From positions 1 to 39,937 of the forward strand of contig JANQMA010000020.1 of the NCBI GenBank assembly GCA_028280285.1: a stretch of DNA of 39,937 bases. Direction: 5' to 3'. The stretch is from Candidatus Omnitrophota bacterium (GTDB lineage Bacteria > Omnitrophota > Gorgyraeia > Zapsychrales > Zapsychraceae). Positions 34,320 through 39,937 of this stretch are shown piece after piece. The notes under the pieces were generated by a model. The model ran no database searches and had not been told where the DNA came from. It saw only the letters and a list, made by a program, of their open reading frames with translations. Every line of letters starts with the position of its first letter. The stretch's first letter is position 1. Position numbers and translations under genes: made by a program.

Positions 34320-34907
34320 ATGATAACAGTTATGCCCTCTTTATTACAAAAGTTTAAAAAATACACCCGATGGAAAGTTTATTTATGCAGTATAATAATC
34401 ATTTTTGTTCTCCTCCCGCACGGAGCGCAGGCCATGAAAGGTCCTGAGCATATAAATTACATAAGTCAAAAAATATACACAGAATGTTATGGTTCAGACA
34501 TACACATCAAGTCAGATGACACTTTTTCACTCAGCCGAAATGGACAAATTGTTAATCGAATACCCTGGCCTTATGGAGAAAAAATGCTGGAATCTCTCAT
34601 TGCCCATTTAAGTCAAAACGAACCTTACGGTTTAGTTGTAGAGAGTGATTTTATTGGCGGCCTTGATGGAAGAGAAATTTTAAAGTGCAAAGATAATGAA
34701 CTAACGATCATTGAAAGAAAATATTTGTGGAATAAAGTAGAACTAACATTTCCAGGAGCACACAGCACAGTTCAAAGCGATCAAAGCACTACCAAATCCG
34801 GTGGCACTGATAATATACTCTTTACAGTAGTAATGGCGACAGCACTGATTCTGAGCATTATAGCAAGTATATACTTTTTGTTTTTTAGGAAAAATCGCGG
34901 CGAATAA
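34320..34907 (+). CDS. Envelope protein with N-terminal signal and C-terminal membrane anchor, unknown
   Basis: The gene encodes 195 residues (191 if the second ATG at 34332 is used). There is a basic N-terminus and a signal peptide with cleavage near HGAQA (about 38), an extracytoplasmic domain with two Cys (about 54 and 122), a Ser/Thr/Gly linker, and a C-terminal membrane segment (about 167-188) followed by RKNRGE. The protein is thus exported and anchored at its C-terminus. I do not recognise the domain. It stands alone, convergent with the next gene. Confidence 0.75.
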   Translation: MITVMPSLLQKFKKYTRWKVYLCSIIIIFVLLPHGAQAMKGPEHINYISQKIYTECYGSDIHIKSDDTFSLSRNGQIVNRIPWPYGEKMLESLIAHLSQNEPYGLVVESDFIGGLDGREILKCKDNELTIIERKYLWNKVELTFPGAHSTVQSDQSTTKSGGTDNILFTVVMATALILSIIASIYFLFFRKNRGE

Positions 34908-34975
34908 TTTGTAGTCTTTGAATATCGTCAAATCAAGGCCAATTTATTTACGAACTGTCTGGCTTGCGCTGCATT

Positions 34976-35512
34976 TTAATTAACCGAATCAGCAATATAA
35001 ATTTTCATCTCCGCCAGGCATGTATGCGGATATTTAGAACTCGGGTAAATATCTTCAATAATTAACCTAACAAAATCTGAGGAAATACGATTAACCTCAA
35101 TGAGCTGAAGGGACATATCATCTTTCAGTTTAATCGGTATTTCCTGCCCATCGGCAAAGACCAATCTTGCCCGTCGAATACGATGGTTTATTTTAAATGC
35201 GGTCTCATCACGAGCGAAACCATTAATCAAACCAATTTTTTGAATCGGTGATGTCTGTTTTAAATTGACTTGTATCCAGGCTCCTTTGGCGCCATCATCG
35301 CGGTGAGGCACCCATGGTGTTTGGGAAAGCCCGTCTATTGCATGCTTAGGGCTCCATATATCATTATTATCGAGAAAAGAAGAGGCTGTGATGTCTTTAA
35401 CTTCGTCTGCAGTGAGGCTACGATGGGATGCCGCATAAAGGGGAGAGCAAAAGCATATCAAAAGAAAAATACCGAGCTTAATTACTAAAACTAAAAACCC
35501 TATTTTATTCAT
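34976..35512 (-). CDS. Secreted NADase-type glycan-binding domain protein
   Basis: The gene encodes 178 residues from ATG 35512; a GTG two codons upstream lies inside the promoter. There is a signal peptide of about 27 residues ending at CSPLYAA. The body has AIDGLSQTPWVPH, GAWIQVNL, IGLINGFA, INHRIRRARLVFADG, IPIKLKDD and IEDIYPSSKYPHTCLAEMKIY. This matches the discoidin-like NADase-type glycan-binding domain, in particular the NGY-like turn and the KY-DTC-sEi-like C-terminus. It is predicted to bind sugars in the periplasm or outside. There is no attached catalytic domain. Confidence 0.7.
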   Translation of the reverse strand: MNKIGFLVLVIKLGIFLLICFCSPLYAASHRSLTADEVKDITASSFLDNNDIWSPKHAIDGLSQTPWVPHRDDGAKGAWIQVNLKQTSPIQKIGLINGFARDETAFKINHRIRRARLVFADGQEIPIKLKDDMSLQLIEVNRISSDFVRLIIEDIYPSSKYPHTCLAEMKIYIADSVN

Positions 35513-35518
35513 AGGCAC

Positions 35519-35527
35519 ATTTTAACA
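35519..35527 (-). promoter_or_regulatory. Extended -10 promoter, near-leaderless transcript
   Basis: TGTTAAAAT on the minus strand (35527-35519) is an extended -10. Six bases separate it from the ATG at 35512. There is no convincing -35 hexamer and no Shine-Dalgarno sequence. Confidence 0.5.
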
Positions 35528-35669
35528 TAAATCTCTCATCGTTACTAAATCTCGTTTACAACTATGTATTTTCCTATACATGATCCGTAATGCACTAATC
35601 GGCGTTGATCAAAGCGGAAAACTTGATAGTCTAGCCTTGGATGTGGAAACAAAAACAAAGGAGGCTATC

Positions 35670-36566
35670 ATGAAAAATTATCTACTCATCATGGTTCTTT
35701 CCGGTTTCGCGTTGGTTGCTCCAAAAGAGGCTTACGCCATTTTGGGCAGCCTGGTTGACGAGGTCGATGTTAAAGTCCATTCGACAAACCGCTTTTTCCC
35801 GGAGTCGAATATCGACAATGACGTCAATGACATCACGGTATTTGAATCGCGTCTTGACGTTGAATTCGACATTAATCCCAACAGCGACATCTCCTGGGAT
35901 TTGGACTTTATCAACAAACATGTTTTCCTTGATGCCAACTCGGCAAGTGTTGATCTGCCGGCAATGTTGGTGGGGCGCGGCATGCGGGTAGGGACCAAGT
36001 TTCCGATCCCCTATCTGAATGATCCGGATTACCGTCTGGGCATTGCCACCGTGCCGTCCTATTACACGGATTCCTGGGAAGACTCGTTTGATGACTTTGA
36101 AACAGGCGCGTTCCGCTGGTTCTCTGAAGCTTGGATAGATTATCGAGGCGCGGGACCTTTGACCTGGAAAATAGGGGCTATCGTTCGTCCAGAGCATGAT
36201 AATGTCGTTTTACCATTACTTGACATTAACTACGCTTTTAACGACAATTGGTCTATGCGTATAACCTCTGATGACTTGGGCCTTGTCTATTCACCTGATG
36301 ACAAATGGGAATTCTTCACCGAATTTCGCTATGTCTTGGATGAATATGAAATTGCAAGCGGCAGTCTTGATGGACGCATACTACGTCAGCAACAAAACAC
36401 AGCTGGGTTAGGCGTCCAATATAATTTTAACGAGGCGAGTTATGCGAAAGCCAGTGGAGGATGGAGCTTTAATCGCTCGCTGAGATTCCGGGATGGGGCT
36501 AGTGAAACAGAAGTCGATATTGAAGATGCTCCATATTTTACCCTCGAGATCGCATGGACGTTTTAA
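35670..36566 (+). CDS. Outer-membrane beta-barrel protein
   Basis: The gene encodes 298 residues from the ATG at 35670, preceded by AAAGGAGG; the open frame extends 30 codons upstream without a signal sequence, so this start is preferred. The signal peptide is cut near AYA (residue 24). The body has alternating aromatic/hydrophobic beta strands, many Asp and Trp, and a C-terminal FTLEIAWTF, the terminal Phe recognised by the BAM complex. It is probably a porin-like or DUF6268-type barrel. The ligand is unknown. A perfect hairpin separates it from the next gene. Confidence 0.8.
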   Translation: MKNYLLIMVLSGFALVAPKEAYAILGSLVDEVDVKVHSTNRFFPESNIDNDVNDITVFESRLDVEFDINPNSDISWDLDFINKHVFLDANSASVDLPAMLVGRGMRVGTKFPIPYLNDPDYRLGIATVPSYYTDSWEDSFDDFETGAFRWFSEAWIDYRGAGPLTWKIGAIVRPEHDNVVLPLLDINYAFNDNWSMRITSDDLGLVYSPDDKWEFFTEFRYVLDEYEIASGSLDGRILRQQQNTAGLGVQYNFNEASYAKASGGWSFNRSLRFRDGASETEVDIEDAPYFTLEIAWTF

Positions 36567-36568
36567 TC

Positions 36569-36601
36569 TTCCGCCCTGCATCCATAGGGTGCAGGGCGGA
36601 A
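36569..36601 (+). terminator. 12-bp perfect hairpin between barrel and reductase genes
   Basis: Arms 36569-36580 and 36590-36601 are perfectly complementary and GC-rich, with a 9-base loop. They begin three bases after the barrel stop. There is no T-run; AAGGAGG of the next gene starts four bases after the 3' arm. It may be a Rho-linked stop, an RNA-stability hairpin or a translation-modulating structure. Confidence 0.6.
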
Positions 36602-36617
36602 CTTAAGGAGGTACATC

Positions 36618-37550
36618 ATGGGACTTTTAGCTGATGGGAAATGGGTTGATCAGTGGTATGACACAAAGGCAAGTAAAGGAAAATTTGTTCGCCAAAACAG
36701 CAAATTCCGTCAATGGATCAAGGCCGATGGGTCAACGGCATTTGAGCCTGAAGCCGGCCGCTATCATCTCTATGTCAGTTTAGCCTGCCCATGGGCGCAC
36801 CGGACTTTGATCTATCGCACGCTCAAAGAGCTTGAAAAGATAATTTCGATTTCAATAGTTGACCCTGTCATGCTCGAAAATGGCTGGGAGTTTCATGATT
36901 CACCAGGGAGCATTCCCGATCCAATTCATCAAGCGGACTATCTCTATCAAATTTATCTTAAAGCTGACCCCGAGTACACTGGCCGTGTCACAGTGCCTGT
37001 TCTGTGGGATAAAAAGACTAAGACCATCGTCAACAATGAATCTTCCGAAATTATTAGAATCTTCAACACAGAGTTCAATGCACTAACGTCAAATGAACTG
37101 AATTTTTATCCGGAAAATTTACACAATGCCATTGATCAAATCAATGCCTTTATCTACGACAATATCAATAACGGCGTTTATAAGGCAGGTTTTGCAACGA
37201 CACAAGAGGCATATGAGGAGGCTTTTGACAATTTGTTTCAAGCCATCGATAAAATTGAAGCGATTCTTAAAAACAATACCTATTTAATCGGTGATCATCT
37301 AACCGAAGCAGACTGGCGGCTTTTTACGACGCTCATCAGATTTGACGCGGTGTATGTCGGCCATTTCAAATGTAATAAAAAACGCATTGCCGATTACCCG
37401 CATTTATCCCGCTATCTAAGAGAACTATATAACTATCCGGGAATTAAAGAAACGGTGAACTTTGATCATATCAAACGTCATTATTATGTGAGTCACCGGA
37501 CAATTAATCCGACAGGTGTCGTTCCGGCCGGTCCGGATTTAAAATTTTAG
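36618..37550 (+). CDS. yqjG: Glutathionyl-hydroquinone reductase
   Basis: The gene encodes 310 residues with AAGGAGG before the ATG. The active site is CPWAHR with Cys57; conserved parts include NNESSEIIRIFN and LTEADWRLFTTLIRFD. Length and motifs match YqjG/ECM4-type glutathione transferases of the Xi class, which reduce glutathionyl-hydroquinones to hydroquinones via Cys and glutathione. It lies 11 bp before a lipocalin gene, in a short detoxification operon. Confidence 0.94.
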   Translation: MGLLADGKWVDQWYDTKASKGKFVRQNSKFRQWIKADGSTAFEPEAGRYHLYVSLACPWAHRTLIYRTLKELEKIISISIVDPVMLENGWEFHDSPGSIPDPIHQADYLYQIYLKADPEYTGRVTVPVLWDKKTKTIVNNESSEIIRIFNTEFNALTSNELNFYPENLHNAIDQINAFIYDNINNGVYKAGFATTQEAYEEAFDNLFQAIDKIEAILKNNTYLIGDHLTEADWRLFTTLIRFDAVYVGHFKCNKKRIADYPHLSRYLRELYNYPGIKETVNFDHIKRHYYVSHRTINPTGVVPAGPDLKF

Positions 37551-37561
37551 AGGGAGATGGA

Positions 37562-38104
37562 ATGAATAAATCACTCATTATCAAAAAACTGTTGTTAGTT
37601 TGCTTTTCTATATTTTTCACAGGATGCGCAAGCACAACACTGCCGCCGCTGAAGACCGTTGACCGGGTGGACCTTGAACGCTATATGGGACCGTGGTATG
37701 TCATTGCCGCTATTCCGACCTTCCTTGAAACCGAAGCCTATAATGCCGTTGAAGAATATACGCTTTTGCCCGACGGCACGATTGATACGGTCTTCACCTT
37801 TAACAAGGGCAGTTTTGATGGGCCGCTTAAACGCTATAATCCCCGCGGTTTTGTTGTCGACACCGTCAATAACTCTACCTGGGGCATGCAGTTTGTCTGG
37901 CCTTTTAAGGCGGAGTTCCTTATCACCTACTTAACACCCGATTATAGCCAGACGATCATCGGGCGCAATAAAAGAGACTATTTCTGGATTATGGCACGCA
38001 CGCCCGCAATTCCCGAGGATGATTATCAGCGTTTGCTTAAGATGCTTGAAAGCCAAGGCTATGATTTAAGCAAAGTCCGCAAAGTGCCTCATCTTGCCAA
38101 ATAA
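37562..38104 (+). CDS. blc: Lipocalin lipoprotein (Blc)
   Basis: The gene encodes 180 residues with AGGGAG before the ATG. The lipoprotein signal ends FTGC with lipidated C22; residue +2 is Ala, compatible with sorting to the outer membrane. The lipocalin motif GPWYVIA is at about 43-49. IIGRNKRDYFWIMARTP and the C-terminal helix fit bacterial Blc, which binds lysophospholipids and fatty acids during membrane stress. It follows the reductase gene by 11 bp. Confidence 0.95.
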   Translation: MNKSLIIKKLLLVCFSIFFTGCASTTLPPLKTVDRVDLERYMGPWYVIAAIPTFLETEAYNAVEEYTLLPDGTIDTVFTFNKGSFDGPLKRYNPRGFVVDTVNNSTWGMQFVWPFKAEFLITYLTPDYSQTIIGRNKRDYFWIMARTPAIPEDDYQRLLKMLESQGYDLSKVRKVPHLAK

Positions 38105-38122
38105 AGATAAATCACCTATAAT
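38094..38122 (+). promoter_or_regulatory. Sigma-70 promoter, near-leaderless transcript
   Basis: TTGCCA (38094-38099, inside the lipocalin 3' end), a 17-bp spacer and TATAAT (38117-38122). The ATG at 38134 follows 11 bases after the -10, leaving a leader of about five bases. Confidence 0.75.
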
Positions 38123-38133
38123 TGCCTCTAATT

Positions 38134-38898
38134 ATGGACGCAGGCGACAAAAATCAGATGAATCTTTATGAACCAATCAATGTTTTAAAGCCAGTTTCAA
38201 ATCAGATTTGGATTGTTGACGGGCCCATCATTCGTATGTCTCTGGGAATGGCAAAAGTCCCATTTCCAACCCGAATGGTCGTCATTCAATTGGCAAATGG
38301 AGAATTATTCATCTGGTCACCGATTCCATTGGAACCATCTTTAAAAACGGAAATTGACCGTTTGGGACCGGTCGCTCATATCGTTTCTCCCAATAAACTT
38401 CATTATGCCTCAATCCAGCAATGGAAAGATGCTTATCCGAAGGCAACAGCTTGGGCTTCACCGGGAGTGCGTAAGCGAGCGGCATCACAAAAGATCCGTG
38501 TCAATTTTGATAACGATTTAACAAGCAAGCCTGATGAGGCTTGGAGTAGAGATATCGATCACCTCATTATGCAAGGGAATCATTTTCTGAATGAGGTCGT
38601 TTTTTTCCACAAATCAAGCAAAGCGTTAATCGTGGCTGATATGATTCAAAATTTTGAACCTACTAAAATGCCGCCAAAGATTCACTGGTTGCTGCGTTTT
38701 GGTGGTGTTTGCTATCCTGATGGCCAGACGCCATTGGATTTAAGACTCCTGTTTTTCGGTAACAAGAATAAAGCGCGTTCTTGTCTTCAGCAAATGATAG
38801 ATTGGCAACCAGAACGGTTAATTGTGGCCCATGGGCACTGGTATGATAAAAACGGGACAGCTGAGCTGCTCCGTGCATTTCGGTGGTTACAAAAATAG
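38134..38898 (+). CDS. DUF4336-like protein
   Basis: The gene encodes 254 residues from ATG 38134; an in-frame ATG eight codons later is the alternative. The pattern IWIVDGPI, FPTRMVVIQLANGELFIWSPIPL, LGPVAHIVSPNKLHYAS and RLIVAHGHWY matches DUF4336, a family related to metallo-beta-lactamase-like proteins but without the full HxHxDH motif; single His residues remain in NKLHYA and HGHWY. The catalytic role is uncertain. It has its own promoter in the end of the lipocalin gene. Confidence 0.75.
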   Translation: MDAGDKNQMNLYEPINVLKPVSNQIWIVDGPIIRMSLGMAKVPFPTRMVVIQLANGELFIWSPIPLEPSLKTEIDRLGPVAHIVSPNKLHYASIQQWKDAYPKATAWASPGVRKRAASQKIRVNFDNDLTSKPDEAWSRDIDHLIMQGNHFLNEVVFFHKSSKALIVADMIQNFEPTKMPPKIHWLLRFGGVCYPDGQTPLDLRLLFFGNKNKARSCLQQMIDWQPERLIVAHGHWYDKNGTAELLRAFRWLQK

Positions 38899-38919
38899 AA
38901 ATCGTAATATAACCCAACC

Positions 38920-38948
38920 TTGCCTTATTACCGTATTAATTGTATAAT
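38920..38948 (+). promoter_or_regulatory. Sigma-70 promoter of VOC/SnoaL pair
   Basis: TTGCCT (38920-38925), a 17-bp spacer and TATAAT (38943-38948). The leader is about 95 bases and ends with GGAG before the ATG at 39051. Confidence 0.8.
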
Positions 38949-39050
38949 TTCCCAATTATGAAATAGGATTTTGTGTTTAAAGGATCCATAGAAAAATCTT
39001 CCAGACGCAACCCAATTTAAGCTAGAAAAAATAAAACCGGAGAATAAAAA

Positions 39051-39458
39051 ATGATCGGATACGTAACATTAGGTACAAACGATAAAGATAAAGCTCTTAA
39101 GTTTTACGATGAATTTTTCAAAGTTATTGGAATAGGACGACTTTGGGAAACTGATCAATTCACATCCTACGGAGAAGGCCTAACAGAGCCACAAATTTCT
39201 ATCACTTTACCCTATGATGGAAAGCCGGCGACAGTAGGTAATGGCACAATGGTTGCCATTTTTGTTGATTCTACCGATAAAGTGCATGCGCTGCACAACA
39301 AAGCGATGGAGCTTGGGGCCAAGGACGAGGGGGCACCTGGCGCACGTGGGGAAGGCGGATTTTATGCCGGTTATTTCCGTGATTTGGATGGAAACAAACT
39401 AAATGTGTTTACCTTAACAAAAGATATCAATGAATTTGTAGATGAGGCAACTAAGTAA
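39051..39458 (+). CDS. VOC-family (glyoxalase-like) protein
   Basis: The gene encodes 135 residues; CGGAG lies eight bases before the ATG. VTLGTNDKDKALKFYDEFF and YAGYFRDLDGNKLNVFTL are the two VOC half-modules, close to lactoylglutathione lyase-like proteins of environmental bacteria. The expected metal Glu in the last strand is Asn (NKLNVF), so activity may differ. It is co-transcribed with the SnoaL-like gene, 14 bp downstream. Confidence 0.9.
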   Translation: MIGYVTLGTNDKDKALKFYDEFFKVIGIGRLWETDQFTSYGEGLTEPQISITLPYDGKPATVGNGTMVAIFVDSTDKVHALHNKAMELGAKDEGAPGARGEGGFYAGYFRDLDGNKLNVFTLTKDINEFVDEATK

Positions 39459-39472
39459 GAATAAAAAAGATA

Positions 39473-39832
39473 ATGAAACCAAAAAAACTTGTCGCAAAAT
39501 GGGTCGAAGCCTTTAACCAAATGGATGTTGATGTTTTGGCCAATTTTTACGCAGAAAACGCTATCAATCATCAAGTGGTCACCGATCCTCTAAAGGGGCG
39601 CAAAGCGATTAAGCAGATGTTTGAAGATGAATTTTCCCGGGCAAAAATGACCTGTATTGTGGAAAATATTTTTGAGGACGGTGAGTGGGCTATTCTTGAA
39701 TGGAAGGATCCGCTGGGCTTAAGAGGTTGCGGATTTTTTCATATCAAAGATGATCAAATACAATTCCAAAGAGGATATTGGGATAAACTTTCATTCCTTA
39801 AAATGCATAACCTCCCAATCGAGGATGAGTAA
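39473..39832 (+). CDS. SnoaL/NTF2-like protein
   Basis: The gene encodes 119 residues. AKWVEAFNQMDVDVLANFYAENAINH and GRKAIKQMFEDEF are the typical start of SnoaL-like NTF2-fold proteins; the fold forms a small pocket used by polyketide cyclases, isomerases and many proteins of unknown substrate. It is in an operon with a VOC gene and ends just before an IS3-family end. Confidence 0.85.
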   Translation: MKPKKLVAKWVEAFNQMDVDVLANFYAENAINHQVVTDPLKGRKAIKQMFEDEFSRAKMTCIVENIFEDGEWAILEWKDPLGLRGCGFFHIKDDQIQFQRGYWDKLSFLKMHNLPIEDE

Positions 39833-39834
39833 AT

Positions 39835-39937
39835 TGACCTGGAGTGGACCCCATGAATTGGACTAAATCAGGCATGATTTAGGACAGGATGTTGATTAAA
39901 GTAGTTATCTTCAAAGTCTTGAGGTGATACGTAATTG
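39835..39937. mobile_element. IS3-family insertion sequence, right part missing
   Basis: The sequence between the SnoaL stop and the transposase stop contains TGACCTGGAGTGGACCCC and ATGAATTGGAC, resembling IS3-family terminal inverted repeats. The start at 39835 is estimated. An 8-bp inverted repeat (39863-39870 with 39875-39882) spans the transposase stop. Confidence 0.65.
39868..39936 (-). CDS. IS3-family transposase C-terminus, cut by window edge
   Basis: On the minus strand the last 22 codons read NYVSPQDFEDNYF plus nine more residues before TGA (39870-39868). This is the usual end of the IS3-family OrfB integrase domain (Y-SP--FE--Y). The upstream part lies beyond the window. Confidence 0.75.
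   Translation of the reverse strand, partial: NYVSPQDFEDNYFNQHPVLNHA

Noticed and set aside
35555-35580. TTTACA ... TATACA as promoter of the barrel gene
   Set aside because: The spacer is 14 bp, too short for a sigma-70 promoter.
35580-35669. 5' extension of the outer-membrane barrel gene
   Set aside because: The upstream 30 codons encode no signal sequence; AAAGGAGG and a proper signal peptide start at 35670.
39371-39574. Minus-strand frame opposite the VOC and SnoaL genes
   Set aside because: It is antisense to two genes with clear family motifs and has no ribosome site of its own.

Overview
The window looks like chromosomal DNA of a diderm (Gram-negative-type), AT-rich, probably uncultured bacterium. 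Support: a lipocalin lipoprotein, an outer-membrane barrel ending in an aromatic residue, a PEP-CTERM protein, pseudopilins, and a giant coiled-coil gene. Candidatus Omnitrophota is my best guess for the phylum, but this is inference from gene style and not a phylogenetic result.

Layout. (1) 1-18.5 kb, all on the plus strand: the 3' part of a giant gene (at least 3,056 codons in the window, 5' end missing) built mostly of exact 29-residue repeats. It is followed by a Wzz-like single-span membrane protein, a MORN-repeat membrane protein, two pseudopilins, a PilB/GspE-type ATPase fused to a response-regulator receiver domain, a cytosolic triple-PAS histidine kinase and a PilX-like protein. I read this as one signalling-controlled pilus or secretion locus with an extended coiled-coil component, and it is the best candidate for an undescribed system. 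(2) 18.5-26.4 kb: a small lipoprotein on the minus strand, a PCP_red-like protein, a receiver domain joined to a membrane segment (with an internal ribosome site), an ICMT-like membrane methyltransferase, a PEP-CTERM protein behind a sigma-54 promoter, a membrane protein plus alpha/beta hydrolase pair, an AraC-MGMT protein, and a YadG/YadH-type ABC exporter. (3) 26.4-30.4 kb: a mobile region with DUF5372-like and DUF6788-like genes and a large serine recombinase, facing an orphan DUF6788-like paralogue in inverse orientation. (4) 30.4-39.8 kb: stress and detoxification genes, including an eight-gene operon (VOC, alkyltransferase-like protein, membrane protein, CBS, VOC, truncated haemoglobin, PlsC-like, MAPEG), a NADase-type glycan-binding-like secreted protein, an outer-membrane barrel, a glutathionyl-hydroquinone reductase, a lipocalin, a DUF4336-like protein, a VOC protein and a SnoaL-like protein. 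(5) The right edge cuts into an IS3-family element of which only the transposase C-terminus is present.

Regulation. Readable sigma-70 promoters mostly have a TTGC-type -35 hexamer, 16-17 bp spacing and a TATAAT-like -10. Several sit so close to the start codon that the mRNA should be nearly leaderless. Three intergenic regions carry degenerate short-period sequence folded into inverted repeats. No rRNA, tRNA or CRISPR array was recognised.
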